A DNA stretch of 64,000 nt, taken from contig JACVCD010000007.1 in assembly GCA_016742275.1 (NCBI GenBank), positions 166,312 to 230,311 of the forward strand. Direction: 5' to 3'. This DNA comes from Gemmatimonadaceae bacterium (lineage in GTDB: Bacteria > Gemmatimonadota > Gemmatimonadetes > Gemmatimonadales > Gemmatimonadaceae). Positions within the stretch are counted from its first letter, which is position 1; each line of letters starts with the position of its first letter. This document shows positions 16,799 through 26,201 of this stretch, in pieces. The position numbers and the translations under genes were made by a program. The notes under the pieces are model-generated. The model was not told where the DNA came from. It saw nothing but the letters and a program-made list of their open reading frames with translations, and did not search any database.

Positions 16799-18127
16799 CT
16801 ACTTCTTGCCCGCCACCTTCTCCACCTGCGCCAGCACGCGCAGCAGGTTGCCACCCCAGATCTTCTCGATCTCGGCAGCCGTGTAGCCGCGACGCACGAG
16901 TTCAGCGGTCACGTTGATGGTTTCGCCGGCGTTGCGCCAGCCATCCACGCCACCACCGCCATCGAAGTCGCTGCTGATGCCGACGTGGTCGATGCCGATG
17001 CGCTTCACCACGTAATCGATGTGGTTCACGAAATCCTTCACCGTGGCCGGCGGATCACTCGGGTAACGACGCGCGGTGATGTCTTCCTGCGCGGCGAGAT
17101 ACGCATTGCGCTTGTCGTTCGGCAGCGCCTGAATCTGTGCCTGCTGCTCCTGACGGCTGGTGGCGGTGATGCCGTACTGCTTGCGCAGTTCTTCGTTGGC
17201 CGCCGCACGCGCCTGCTCACGCGGCACATCACGCTTGGGGTCGCACTTCACATAGCTGTTGAACGCGACCAACTGAATCACACCGCCATTCTTCTTCATG
17301 GCGTCGATCTGCTCGTCATCCATGTTGCGGCTGTGATTGCAGAGCGCGCGCACACCTGAGTGCGAACCAATGATCGGCGCCTTGCTGAGCGCGACCGTCT
17401 GCATCATGGACGCCTTGGACGGGTGCGACACATCGATCATCATACCCAGCTTGTTCATCTCGGCGATGACTTGCTTGCCGAGTGGCGAGAGACCGTTGTG
17501 CAGCCACACGCCGTCACGTTCGCCGGTGTTGCTGTCGGAGAGCTGCGAGTGACCGTTGTGCGCGAGCGACATGTAGCGTCCACCCAGGTCATAGAACTTC
17601 TTGACGTTGGTGATGTCGCTGCCGATGGGGAAACCATTCTCCACGCCGATGAAGATCACGCGCTTGCCGGCGGCATGAATCCGGCGCGCGTCGGCGGCGG
17701 TGTACGCAATCTCGGCGCGATTGGGCGCGAGCCTTTCGGTCAGCGTGTGAATGGCCTGGAACTTCTCAATGGCCTGCTGATTGGCGCGCGCGAAGCTGGC
17801 TTCGTCGAGCGTGGCCGCCTGCCCCACATACACGATGAGAAACGCGCTCGCGAGACCACCCTCTTCCATCTTCACGAGGTCAACCTGCGTGCGCGGCAGT
17901 TTGGTCGTGTAGTTGGGACCCGACTCGGTGAAGTTGGCCGGCGAAATGTCCACGTGCGTGTCGATGGACAGCACCTTGGCCTGCAGGGTCTTGGCGGTGG
18001 CCATGACGGCCGCCTCGTCCGTGACGGGCTTGCCCGACTGGGCCCAAACGTTCGGGGCCAGAAGTGCCGTGGGAAGCAATGCGCCCAACGTCGTGCGAAT
18101 GACGCGGCGGACCTGTGGTGCGGACAT
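16799..18127 (-). CDS. Membrane dipeptidase (peptidase M19), secreted
   Basis: 442 residues with a signal peptide (TLGALLPTALLAPNVWAQS). Renal-dipeptidase motifs are in order: the zinc-binding IDTHVDI, SLAHNGHSQLSDS, MIDVSHPSKASM, IGSHSGVRALCNHSRNMDD, and the C-terminal GISSDFDGGGGV. M19 enzymes are binuclear zinc dipeptidases that hydrolyse a wide range of dipeptides, including those with a D-residue at the C-terminal side. Location is probably periplasmic. It converges on the TldD/PmbA operon across a long inverted repeat and diverges from the HPF-like gene. Confidence 0.93.
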   Translation of the reverse strand: MSAPQVRRVIRTTLGALLPTALLAPNVWAQSGKPVTDEAAVMATAKTLQAKVLSIDTHVDISPANFTESGPNYTTKLPRTQVDLVKMEEGGLASAFLIVYVGQAATLDEASFARANQQAIEKFQAIHTLTERLAPNRAEIAYTAADARRIHAAGKRVIFIGVENGFPIGSDITNVKKFYDLGGRYMSLAHNGHSQLSDSNTGERDGVWLHNGLSPLGKQVIAEMNKLGMMIDVSHPSKASMMQTVALSKAPIIGSHSGVRALCNHSRNMDDEQIDAMKKNGGVIQLVAFNSYVKCDPKRDVPREQARAAANEELRKQYGITATSRQEQQAQIQALPNDKRNAYLAAQEDITARRYPSDPPATVKDFVNHIDYVVKRIGIDHVGISSDFDGGGGVDGWRNAGETINVTAELVRRGYTAAEIEKIWGGNLLRVLAQVEKVAGKK

Positions 18128-18276
18128 GGGGGTAGGGAGAAAAGTGACGTTGCAATCCTGACGTCCTGCCGACGGACGGACACACCGTCCTCGGTCTTTT
18201 CAAACTACGCAGCGCCGATCGGACCCGCTGTCCCGCAGGTCACAGGCACCGCGTAACGTCTCCCGGAGGCCCAGGC

Positions 18277-18624
18277 ATGCTGATCCAGGTGAACACGGTC
18301 AAGAATCTCGAGACGACGCCCACCTTTCTGGCGCAGGTCGAACAGGACCTGCGAAACGCCCTCGAACGCTTCGGCAATTACATCACACGAGTCGAAGTGC
18401 ATTTGCACGATGCCAACGCCGACAAGGCCGGGCCATCGGACAAACAGTGCGTGCTGGAAGCCCGATTAAGTGGACGAGACCCGGTCGCCGTGTCGCACGC
18501 ATCCGATCGTATCGAGGCCGCCTGGACCGGCGCTCGCGACAAGTTGGTGCGATTGATCACCCGCCAGGTGGAAAAGCAGCGTCACCCCAAGGGACACGAT
18601 CCCTTTGACGCGCTCCCGGCCTGA
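18277..18624 (+). CDS. HPF/RaiA-family ribosome-associated protein, short form
   Basis: 115 residues. The sequence has the beta-alpha-beta-beta-beta-alpha pattern of ribosome hibernation factors (FLAQVEQDLRNALERFG, then ITRVEVHLHDANADK and a C-terminal amphipathic helix DKLVRLITRQVEKQRH). It lacks the extra C-terminal dimerisation domain of long HPF, so it is the short type. These proteins bind the 30S subunit and help store ribosomes under stress. It stands alone between a divergent dipeptidase gene and the convergent importer operon. I am fairly sure of the fold and less sure of the function. Confidence 0.72.
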   Translation: MLIQVNTVKNLETTPTFLAQVEQDLRNALERFGNYITRVEVHLHDANADKAGPSDKQCVLEARLSGRDPVAVSHASDRIEAAWTGARDKLVRLITRQVEKQRHPKGHDPFDALPA

Positions 18625-18648
18625 TTGGTGAGCTGACTTGAGGTCGAT

Positions 18649-19560
18649 CTAGCGTCGACCCAGTGCTGCCGGTGCAGCGGTTCGTCCGCTCGCGCCGGCC
18701 AGCACCAGCAGGGTGAGCACGTAGGGAATGGCGAGGAACAATTGATAGGGAATGCCGGTCCAGCCCATGGACTGAAACAGGGTCTGCAGCGAATTGGCTG
18801 CACCGAACAAGAGCGCCGCAGCCAGCACGCCCATGGGCTTCCATCGCCCAAGCACCACGATGGCAATGGCAATGAAGCCACGTCCGGCCGACATGCCTTC
18901 CACGAAGGTGCCCGCCTGCGCCAGAACCAGCGTCGCACCAGCCAGTCCCGCCATAGCTCCCGCAAACAACACGGCCCCCGCCTGCCACAGTCGTGTGCGA
19001 ATACCGGCGGCAATGGCGGCATCGGGATACTCGCCAATGGCTCGCACCGCGAGACCACCCTGCGTGCGAGATAGCCACCAGGCCAACAGCGGTGCAAACA
19101 GCAGCGCCAGATACGTGGTGGGTGGTTGCGCAAACAACGCCGCACCAATCACCGGAATGTCCGCCAGCACCGGAATGCGCCATGCGCCCGACGTGGGCAT
19201 GGACAGCGCCACCCCACTCACGCCAAACAGTGAGCGATACAGTGTGCCTGTCAGGCCGAGCGCGAACAACGTGATGGCGGTACCGGTGATGATCTGATCG
19301 GCACGCAGTCCCACGGTGAACAACGCAAACAGCGCAGCCACAGCAAGTCCGCTTAATGCGCCAATCAGAAATCCGCCGCCAACACCCATCACGCCCGCGG
19401 CGACCGTGCCGCCAAGCGCACCGGCAATGATGGAGCCCTCGAGCCCGATGTTGATGACACCCGCGCGTTCACTGACGCATTCACCCATGGCGGCCAATGC
19501 CAGCGGCGTAGCCGTTCGCACCGTGGCCTCAAGAAACGCACCGCTCACTTCGAGCATCAT
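18649..19560 (-). CDS. ABC importer permease, nucleoside/BMP type (second permease)
   Basis: 303 residues, almost wholly hydrophobic, with the branched-chain/nucleoside permease pattern MGECVSERAGVINIGLEGSI near the N-terminus and AGRGFIAIAIVVLGRWKPMG in the C-terminal third. It is the last gene of a five-gene minus-strand importer operon and starts 24 bases after the first permease. In such systems two different permeases form the channel, served by one double ATPase and a BMP lipoprotein. Substrate is probably a nucleoside, by family analogy. Confidence 0.9.
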   Translation of the reverse strand: MMLEVSGAFLEATVRTATPLALAAMGECVSERAGVINIGLEGSIIAGALGGTVAAGVMGVGGGFLIGALSGLAVAALFALFTVGLRADQIITGTAITLFALGLTGTLYRSLFGVSGVALSMPTSGAWRIPVLADIPVIGAALFAQPPTTYLALLFAPLLAWWLSRTQGGLAVRAIGEYPDAAIAAGIRTRLWQAGAVLFAGAMAGLAGATLVLAQAGTFVEGMSAGRGFIAIAIVVLGRWKPMGVLAAALLFGAANSLQTLFQSMGWTGIPYQLFLAIPYVLTLLVLAGASGRTAAPAALGRR

Positions 19561-19584
19561 GCTTGATGTCTCATGCTTCGTGCC

Positions 19585-20634
19585 TCATGTGCCCACCTCG
19601 GCGCGTGTAGCCTGACGCGTGCGATCGCTCCACAGATCGGCGGCCACTACCAAGAGAATCAGCAACGCCACAACAACCGAGACTACGACACTTGGCACAC
19701 CCGCATCACGCTGCATGGCGTTGGCACCCGCTTCGAGTGCCCCGAACAACAACGCGGTGGCCAACACACCAAGCGGATGCAGCCGCGCGAGCAGTGCCAC
19801 GGCAATGGCGGTGTAGCCATAGCCCGGTGAAAAGTTTTCGTACAGTGCGTAGGTAATGCCCGCGTATTCCACGGCTCCGGCGAGACCGGCAAGCAAACCA
19901 CTGCCGAGAAATGCCAACATGACGGTTCGCGTCACGCGAATTTCGCCGGCAGAACGTGCGGCCGTGACCGATGCACCAACGGCACGCACACGAAACCCAC
20001 TGGCCGTGCGTGCGAGCCACCACCACATCGCGATGGCCACAATCACCATGAGCGGAACCCCGGCATGCAGTCGCGTGCCCTCTAGGAGGACCGGCAACTG
20101 CAATGCGTCGGGCAGTGTGGCAGACTGCGGATTGATGCGTGTCGGTTCCTGCAGCGGACCGCGCACCAGATAACCGGTAACGTAGAGCGCCACGAAGTTG
20201 AGCATGATGGTGCTGATCACTTCCAGCACACCAAATCGCGCGCGCAACGCTGCGGCAATTCCGGCCCAGCAGGCACCTGCTGTCGCACCGCCAATCAGTA
20301 ACAGCGGAATTGCCAGCCATGGAGTGGTATTGGCCAGCGGCACAGCCAGCGCCGCCGCGGCGGCCGCACCCATGAGCAGCTGACCTTCGGCTCCGATGTT
20401 GAGGATGCCGGCACGGAAGGCGAGTGATACTGCGAGACCGGCCAGCCCCAAAGGCACCATGCGCACTAGTGTGGCCGACGAAATGGCGTACCAACTGCCG
20501 AACGCGCCGCGCACGAGTGCACCAAGGGCTTGCCCCACGTCATGCCCGGTCACCACGAGCAGCAACGAAAGCAGGAGCAGGGCCACTGTCAGTACAACGG
20601 CCAACTGCCCGATACGGCGAAGACGGAGATTCAC
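19585..20634 (-). CDS. ABC importer permease, nucleoside/BMP type (first permease)
   Basis: 349 residues, about eight to ten membrane segments. The signatures are SLAFRAGILNIGAEGQLLMGA and PGYGYTAIAVALLARLHPLG. Its GTG start at 20634 overlaps the TGA stop of the ATPase gene (GTGA), so translation is probably coupled. It forms the transmembrane pore with the downstream permease. Confidence 0.91.
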   Translation of the reverse strand: MNLRLRRIGQLAVVLTVALLLLSLLLVVTGHDVGQALGALVRGAFGSWYAISSATLVRMVPLGLAGLAVSLAFRAGILNIGAEGQLLMGAAAAAALAVPLANTTPWLAIPLLLIGGATAGACWAGIAAALRARFGVLEVISTIMLNFVALYVTGYLVRGPLQEPTRINPQSATLPDALQLPVLLEGTRLHAGVPLMVIVAIAMWWWLARTASGFRVRAVGASVTAARSAGEIRVTRTVMLAFLGSGLLAGLAGAVEYAGITYALYENFSPGYGYTAIAVALLARLHPLGVLATALLFGALEAGANAMQRDAGVPSVVVSVVVALLILLVVAADLWSDRTRQATRAEVGT

Positions 20635-22115
20635 AACTGACTCACTGCGGTGTTTCCACCCAACATGGCGCGGCCAACGGACTCCCGGTCCATCGGTACT
20701 TCGTGCAATACGCCATCGTGCATGGCGTACACGCGATTCGCGAGTGCAAGCACTTCATCGAGATCGCTGCTATACATCAGCACGGCCGCACCGTTGTCGC
20801 GCGCCGCGCGCAGGGCCTGCTGCACTGCCGTCGTGGCGCGAAAGTCGAGACCACGCGATGGATTCTCCACGATTAGCGCGTGCGGACTATCCGACAGTTC
20901 GCGTCCCAGCACGAACTTCTGCTGATTGCCACCGGAGAGCATCCGTGCGCGTGTGTTGGCACCAGGCGCCCGCACATCGAACGCTCGCAGTACGGCATTA
21001 GTTCGGGCGCGCCAGGCAGACCAGTCCATGCGACCACGGCGCGTACCAGCGCCGCGCAGCGCGACATTCTCGAAGAGTGGCGCATCCAGCATCACCGCAT
21101 CGCGGTGACGGTCTTCAGGAACGAAGCCCACTGAATCGGGACGCGTAACAGTGCCCTGCTGCGGAGCGAGCCGACCCGCTAACAACCGCAGTACTTCATA
21201 TTGACCGGCTCCCTCCACTGCGGCGATCCCTACGATCTCTCCTGCGCGCACCGTGATTGAGGCATCGCGAACGCGATGCACCCCCCGGTCGTCGCGCCAT
21301 TGCACATGCTGCAACGCCAGCACGGTACGTTGGTCCTTGTTGGCCGACGTAGATGCAGATGCGGGAGTGGCAGCGACGTCCTGATCGCCGCGCGCGCCGA
21401 GCATGGCCTCCGCGAGCGCCGATTCACTCGTATCTGCGGCGCGGGTGGTCAGCACCGTACGCCCGCGGTGCAGTACCGTAATGTCGTCGGCCGTGCTTAA
21501 GGCGTCACGCAACTTATGCGTGATGAGCACCACCGCATTCCCGGCATCCGCAAATCGGCGCACCCACGCCAGCAGTTCGCGCGCCTCTTCCGGAGCCAGC
21601 ACCGCCGTTGGCTCATCGAGAATAAGGAGGCGTGTGTTTCGGGCGAGAGCCTTCACGATTTCGCAGCGCTGCTGCGCACCAACGGGAAGTGAGTCCACAC
21701 GTGCGGTTGGGTCCAGCGACAAGCCCGCATTGGTTGCTACTTCCCGCACGCGCGCTGTCGAGACATTCGGATGAAAGAAACCGCGTCCACCGAGCGCCAC
21801 GTTCTCGGCTACCGTCATGGCGCCGACCAGTGTGAAGTGCTGATGCACCATGCCGATGCCGTGGCGCAAAGCATCGGCCGGTGACCGAAAGCGCATCGGT
21901 GCGCCCTGCCACCGCATGACACCCGCATCGGCAGACAACATGCCAAACACGATGCGCATGAGTGTCGACTTCCCCGCCCCGTTTTCGCCAAGCAGCGCAT
22001 GCACAGTGCCTGCACGAACGTGCAATGATGCACCGTCGAGCGCTCGTACCACACCGAAGGAGCGCGTAATGCTCTCGAGCGAGAGCAGGTCGCCTCCTGC
22101 GGCCAACTGACTCAC
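20631..22115 (-). CDS. ABC importer ATP-binding protein, tandem nucleotide-binding domains
   Basis: 494 residues if it starts at the GTG at 22115, which forms a GTGA overlap with the preceding stop codon, exactly like the next junction. A GTG at 22145 would add ten residues but would overlap the Nif3-like gene by 34 bases. The first ATPase domain is complete (Walker A GENGAGKST, Walker B LLILDEPTAVL). The second has a degenerate Walker A (AVEGAGQYEVLRLL) but a clear signature (LSGGNQQKFVLGREL). This asymmetry is normal for sugar/nucleoside (CUT2/BMP) importer ATPases. It powers the two downstream permeases. Confidence 0.94.
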   Translation of the reverse strand: MSQLAAGGDLLSLESITRSFGVVRALDGASLHVRAGTVHALLGENGAGKSTLMRIVFGMLSADAGVMRWQGAPMRFRSPADALRHGIGMVHQHFTLVGAMTVAENVALGGRGFFHPNVSTARVREVATNAGLSLDPTARVDSLPVGAQQRCEIVKALARNTRLLILDEPTAVLAPEEARELLAWVRRFADAGNAVVLITHKLRDALSTADDITVLHRGRTVLTTRAADTSESALAEAMLGARGDQDVAATPASASTSANKDQRTVLALQHVQWRDDRGVHRVRDASITVRAGEIVGIAAVEGAGQYEVLRLLAGRLAPQQGTVTRPDSVGFVPEDRHRDAVMLDAPLFENVALRGAGTRRGRMDWSAWRARTNAVLRAFDVRAPGANTRARMLSGGNQQKFVLGRELSDSPHALIVENPSRGLDFRATTAVQQALRAARDNGAAVLMYSSDLDEVLALANRVYAMHDGVLHEVPMDRESVGRAMLGGNTAVSQL

Positions 22116-22921
22116 GAGCCGGTTGGCAGGTGCAGGAAACTCCACGGCAATGCAAACCGATTTTCAAGCCACGCGCCCAGCGCCTGCACACCCAATGTCT
22201 CGGTGGCGTAGTGGCCGGCGTAGATCACGCAGATGTCATGCTCAACGGCTTCCACCGTGGTGTGATGCGGCCCTTCGCCCACGATGAGCGTATCGATGTC
22301 GCGCTCACGGGCCTCGCGCAATGTTTCCGAGCTGGCGCCGCCGCCGGTGCAAATGGCCCAGCGACGAGTGGTGCGACCATCGACGGCAACGGAACTGCGC
22401 ACGGTGCCACCATATTGGGCAGCGAATGTCTGCACGCGAGTGAGCAGCCATTCACTGGGAATATTGGCTTCGCCACTCACGCCTATATCGACGGTCTTAT
22501 AGCGCGCGAAGCCTCCAGAGGGCTCGAGTCCGAGCTCCTGCGCCAGACGCACGTTATTACCCAGCGTAGGATGGGCGTCGAGTGGCAGGTGTGTGCTGTA
22601 CACCGCCATATCGGCGCCAAAGAGCGTGCGGAATTTCTCGTACGGTACGCCGGTGAGTGGCTGTGCTCCGCCCCAGAACAATCCGTGGTGAACGATGAGC
22701 AGATTGGCACCGGTGATGGCGGCTTCGGTGATGGCCGCTCGCGAAGCATCAACGGCCACCGCGACACGACGCACCGAGCCACGATTGGCGACCTGCAGGC
22801 CGTTCATGGCTGGTGGGTAGTCGGGTATCTCGGCGGTACGCAGCTCCCCATCGAGTGCGGCCACGATATCGCGCAGCGGCACGTGCACCAGATCCGATGT
22901 TTCATCGCCCTGGGGAGTCAC
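22112..22921 (-). CDS. Nif3-like dinuclear metal centre protein
   Basis: 269 residues from the GTG at 22921, one base past the stop codon of the BMP gene; longer starts would run into that gene. The Nif3 family pattern is visible: VPLRDIVAALDGEL, PPAMNGLQVANRG, LLIVHHGLFWGGAQPLTG (metal-binding histidines), YSTHLPLDAHPTLGNN and VIYAGHYATETLGVQALG. Nif3 proteins form hexamers with two metal ions per subunit; related proteins include GTP cyclohydrolase I type 2 candidates, but a reaction is not settled. Its place inside a nucleoside-type importer operon suggests a role with the imported compound. Confidence 0.88.
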   Translation of the reverse strand: MTPQGDETSDLVHVPLRDIVAALDGELRTAEIPDYPPAMNGLQVANRGSVRRVAVAVDASRAAITEAAITGANLLIVHHGLFWGGAQPLTGVPYEKFRTLFGADMAVYSTHLPLDAHPTLGNNVRLAQELGLEPSGGFARYKTVDIGVSGEANIPSEWLLTRVQTFAAQYGGTVRSSVAVDGRTTRRWAICTGGGASSETLREARERDIDTLIVGEGPHHTTVEAVEHDICVIYAGHYATETLGVQALGAWLENRFALPWSFLHLPTGS

Positions 22922-22922
22922 G

Positions 22923-24023
22923 TCAATTTCCCGAGGGAGACGACTGTGCGGGGGCCGCGCCGCTGTCTGTCCACGATTGCAAATCGCGCAACTTGGTGAA
23001 CGTACCCTCGCGAAGTGCGGCACCAACCGAGTCACTCGTTGCACGCGCGGCGGCCGGAATACGATCGGCCAGTGCAGCGTTGTATTCGAGTCGCACGACG
23101 TCGTCCTTTACGCCATACCCGATGACACGTCCCTTGAACGTGCCGCTCTGAATTTCACGACCAATGCGTACGAATGCCTTGGGCAGATCGATCACGACAC
23201 TGCCAAGGATGACATCGGGTGCGACATCGTTCTGATTCGCATTCGTGCCAAACGCGTAGATCTTCTTTTCGCGTGCAGCCTGGAAGATGCCAAGACCAGC
23301 CGCGTCGGCATTCTGAAAAATGATGTCCACGCCGCGACCGATCTGCGCGAGTGCCTGTTCACGCGCCGCACTCACATCTTCCCAATTGCCGATGTAGGAC
23401 GTGATGACTTCGATGTTCGGCTTCACCGAGCGCGCGCCGCGCGCAAAGGCTTCGAAGCTGGCTTTGACTGGCGGAAATTCCTGGCCGGCAATCAGTCCAA
23501 GCTTGTTGGTGCGCGAAACGTGTGCGGCAATGATGCCGGCCTGATACGAGGCTTCTTCAAACGCGAAGGCCACACCCGCGAGGTTTGGTGCAGTGGCACG
23601 TCCTGAGGTGATGACGAAGTTCGTCTTCGGAAATGCCGGCGCGACGCGAGCGGCAGCTTCCTGATACTCGAAGCCATTGCCGATCACCATGGCATACCCC
23701 TGCGTACCGTATTGACGGAAGTTCTCTTCGAATTCGGCCGGTGTGCGGGTCTGGATATGACTGATCTGCGCGCCGAGTGAGTCCTTGAGCGCGACGAGCC
23801 CAGCGTAGGCCACACTGTTCCAGGACCGATCGGACACAGGGCCCGGTGTGAGCAGCGCCACCCGCATGGCGTTGGCACTGTCTCCGGCTGCTGAATCGGC
23901 GTTGGCGGCCGACTTGTCGCCCGAACAGGCGCTCGACAACGTCGCACCGAGGACGATGGCGGTGAGGGAACGACCGACGCGATGCGCTGCCCGCGCATAC
24001 GCGCTGAACTGAACCTTACGCAT
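22923..24023 (-). CDS. BMP-family substrate-binding lipoprotein of ABC importer
   Basis: 366 residues. The N-terminus is a lipoprotein signal with lipobox LSSAC (Cys33), followed by an acidic/Ala/Ser linker. The body matches basic membrane protein/purine nucleoside receptors: LLTPGPVSDRSWNSVAYAGL, YAMVIGNGFEYQEAA, AFAFEEASYQAGIIAAHVS, DIIFQNADAAGLGIFQ. It should capture a nucleoside or similar ligand in the periplasm for the downstream transporter. An AAGGA ribosome binding site lies about 7 bases before the ATG. A small hairpin (24043-24057) separates it from parB, so it may have its own transcript as well as read-through. Confidence 0.92.
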   Translation of the reverse strand: MRKVQFSAYARAAHRVGRSLTAIVLGATLSSACSGDKSAANADSAAGDSANAMRVALLTPGPVSDRSWNSVAYAGLVALKDSLGAQISHIQTRTPAEFEENFRQYGTQGYAMVIGNGFEYQEAAARVAPAFPKTNFVITSGRATAPNLAGVAFAFEEASYQAGIIAAHVSRTNKLGLIAGQEFPPVKASFEAFARGARSVKPNIEVITSYIGNWEDVSAAREQALAQIGRGVDIIFQNADAAGLGIFQAAREKKIYAFGTNANQNDVAPDVILGSVVIDLPKAFVRIGREIQSGTFKGRVIGYGVKDDVVRLEYNAALADRIPAAARATSDSVGAALREGTFTKLRDLQSWTDSGAAPAQSSPSGN

Positions 24024-24074
24024 GTGTTTGTCCTTATAGTGTCGCGCAAAAGGCGCGTTTGTGCTGCGGTATGG

Positions 24075-25112
24075 TTAATCGAGCGAAACACCCAGCAGGT
24101 CGAGCACACGCTCCAGATCGTCATTCGAAAAGAAGGCGATGCGGAGTTCACCCTTGTCCTTGGCCGACAGCTGAACCGACACGGTGGTCTGGAGCTTCCG
24201 GCGGAGCTTTTCTTCAATCTGCCGTACAACCGCGCTGGAAGCACCGGCGGGTACAGTCGGCGTTTCGCCACCTGGCTTGCGGCCGGCAGCGGGCGGCTTG
24301 GTGCGTCCGGCTTGCACGCGACGCTCGACTTCGCGAACGGAGAGCTGACCGGAAACCACCTCACGCGCCAAGTCCACGATGGCGCGCTCGGTTCCGAGTG
24401 GCAGCAGGGCGCGCGCATGTCCGGCGGTCAGCTGCTTCTCCTGCAGCATGCGGCGCACACTGGCCGGCAGCTGCCGGAGGCGGAGCGCATTGGCAACCGT
24501 CGAGCGATCTTTGCCGACGACGTCTGCGACTTCCTGGTTTGACAGAGCGAAGTCGTCGATGAGCCGCTGATAGCCTTCGGCCTCTTCAATCGGATCGAGA
24601 TCTGCGCGCTGCAGATTCTCGATCATGGCGAGGGTGGCCAGCTTGCGATCGTCGACGGGTCGGACCAGCGCAGGAATTTCGGTCCACCCGATACGGGTGG
24701 CGGCGCGGAAGCGGCGCTCGCCGGCGATCAGCTCGTAACCCTGCCCATTGGGAGCCGGTCGCACGGTGATGGGCTGCAGCAGCCCATTGATGCGCAGGCT
24801 GGCTTCCAGGTCTGCCAGTTCCTCAATATGGAATTCTTTGCGCGGCTGGTACGGGTTGGCGCGGATCTGAGAGAGTTGCAGCGTGCGCAGGGTGCCGGCG
24901 GCGTTTGGCTCTTCCTGGCGCACGGCCGGCGAGCCACCAGCAGGTACGGCGCTCGCGGCGGTATTCTGGGGCACCGCATCCGCTGGTGCGGCGGACGACG
25001 GCGCTGCGGTGTTCGACGAAGCGGCTTCAGTTGAGGCAGGCTTTGCCGGATCGCGACGGGCAAGCAGCGCATCAAGGCCGCGGCCCAGTCGACGAGGAGG
25101 TTCAGGCGTCAT
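24075..25112 (-). CDS. parB: Chromosome partitioning protein ParB
   Basis: 345 residues. It starts with RRLGRGLDALLARR, the usual ParB N-terminus, then an Ala/Pro-rich linker of about 70 residues. The ParB/Srx CTPase domain follows (ANPYQPRKEF, ELIAGERRFRAATRIGW, and the ENLQRADLDPIEEAEGYQ segment). The helix-turn-helix is ALSNQEVADVVGKDRSTVANALRLRQLP, and the protein ends in a dimerisation domain. ParB loads as a CTP-dependent clamp at parS and recruits SMC and ParA. It lies 27 bases after parA, and two parS-like sites lie just upstream of parA. Confidence 0.96.
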   Translation of the reverse strand: MTPEPPRRLGRGLDALLARRDPAKPASTEAASSNTAAPSSAAPADAVPQNTAASAVPAGGSPAVRQEEPNAAGTLRTLQLSQIRANPYQPRKEFHIEELADLEASLRINGLLQPITVRPAPNGQGYELIAGERRFRAATRIGWTEIPALVRPVDDRKLATLAMIENLQRADLDPIEEAEGYQRLIDDFALSNQEVADVVGKDRSTVANALRLRQLPASVRRMLQEKQLTAGHARALLPLGTERAIVDLAREVVSGQLSVREVERRVQAGRTKPPAAGRKPGGETPTVPAGASSAVVRQIEEKLRRKLQTTVSVQLSAKDKGELRIAFFSNDDLERVLDLLGVSLD

Positions 25113-25139
25113 GGCGAAGTCGACTCAGTCAGCAGTGGT

Positions 25140-26087
25140 TCAGGCGGTGTGTTCAGACGCAGGCGTACTAGCGGCATCATTGGCGATCGAGCCGCTGGTT
25201 GAATCAGAGGGTGCTTCGGCGGCGGCTACATCTTCGCTCTTCTCTGTTGCCAGTCGCTTGATGAGTTCATGGGCGACCGCCATGTAGGCCTGAGCTCCCA
25301 CAGACGCGACGTCGTACACCACGATGGGCTTCCCAAAGCTCGGCGCTTCTGCCAGGCGGATGTTTCGGGGAATGACCGTCTGGAAGACCTTCTCGCCAAA
25401 ATGCTCACGGGCGTCGGCTGCCACCTGCCTCGACAGATTGAGACGAGCGTCGTACATGGTGAGCAGCACCGAGTCGACATCCAGCGCGGGATTCACCGAA
25501 TCTTGCACGCGCTGCACAGTACCAAGCAGCTGGGAGAGTCCCTCGAGGGCGTAGTACTCGCACTGCAGGGGAATCAGGAGCGCATCCGCAGCCACGAGCA
25601 TGTTGAGCGTGATCAAGCCCAGCGACGGCGGACAATCAATGAGTATGACGTCGTAGCGATCACGAATGGGCTTGAGGGCATCGCGCATACGCGAGACGCG
25701 ATCCTCTACATCCACCAGCTCGACCTCAACCGCGGCCAGATCAGGGGTCGTGGGCAGCACGTCGAGATGACGGAACTGCACGCTTCGCACGAGCGCCTGA
25801 TCGATCGTGGCCTCGCCCAGCAGCACGTCGTACGTGTGCAGGGAGAAATCATCGCGGGAGATGCCGCAGCCGGAGGTCGCGTTGCCCTGCGGGTCGGCGT
25901 CAATGAGCAGCGTGCGCTGCTCAGCGACCGCGAGGGAGGCGGCGAGATTCACGGCAGTTGTCGTTTTACCGACTCCGCCCTTCTGATTTGCTATGGCGAG
26001 GATGCGTCCCACGTGCTTCTCGACTGGCTTCGCGACTGGGGTACTCTGGGGAGGCGAAGTATAGGACGATACTCGGCCGGAGACCAT
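25140..26087 (-). CDS. parA: Chromosome partitioning ATPase ParA (Soj)
   Basis: 315 residues from the ATG at 26087. The deviant Walker A KGGVGKTTT (Lys41), LIDADPQGNATSGCG, VILIDCPPSLGLITLN and VIPRNIRLAEAPSFGKP are all clear ParA/Soj features. The first 25 residues are not part of the family core, and a GTG at 26012 (residue 26, VGRILAIANQ) would give the usual N-terminus; either start is possible. A 30-residue Ala/Ser-rich tail follows the core. It works with ParB to segregate the origin region. Confidence 0.96.
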   Translation of the reverse strand: MVSGRVSSYTSPPQSTPVAKPVEKHVGRILAIANQKGGVGKTTTAVNLAASLAVAEQRTLLIDADPQGNATSGCGISRDDFSLHTYDVLLGEATIDQALVRSVQFRHLDVLPTTPDLAAVEVELVDVEDRVSRMRDALKPIRDRYDVILIDCPPSLGLITLNMLVAADALLIPLQCEYYALEGLSQLLGTVQRVQDSVNPALDVDSVLLTMYDARLNLSRQVAADAREHFGEKVFQTVIPRNIRLAEAPSFGKPIVVYDVASVGAQAYMAVAHELIKRLATEKSEDVAAAEAPSDSTSGSIANDAASTPASEHTA

Positions 26088-26117
26088 GGCAAAGCGCGCA
26101 AATTGAGCGGTCTGCCA

Positions 26118-26133
26118 CGTTTCACGTGAAACA
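26118..26133. promoter_or_regulatory. parS-like centromere site 1
   Basis: CGTTTCACGTGAAACA matches the well-known bacterial parS palindrome (TGTTNCACGTGAAACA) at 15 of 16 positions. It is 31 bases upstream of the parA start. ParB encoded next door is the expected ligand. Confidence 0.88.
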
Positions 26134-26201
26134 TGGGGTGGCGAACGATTGTGAGATTGGCCTCCGTTGGTTCCCCTGTCTTCCGAGGGGGCGGATCACG
26201 G

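Noticed and set aside
17360..18256. 298-residue plus-strand frame antisense to the M19 dipeptidase
   Set aside because: The minus strand carries all M19 motifs; the plus frame has none.
25269..26129. 286-residue plus-strand frame antisense to parA
   Set aside because: Shadow; parA is unmistakable on the other strand.
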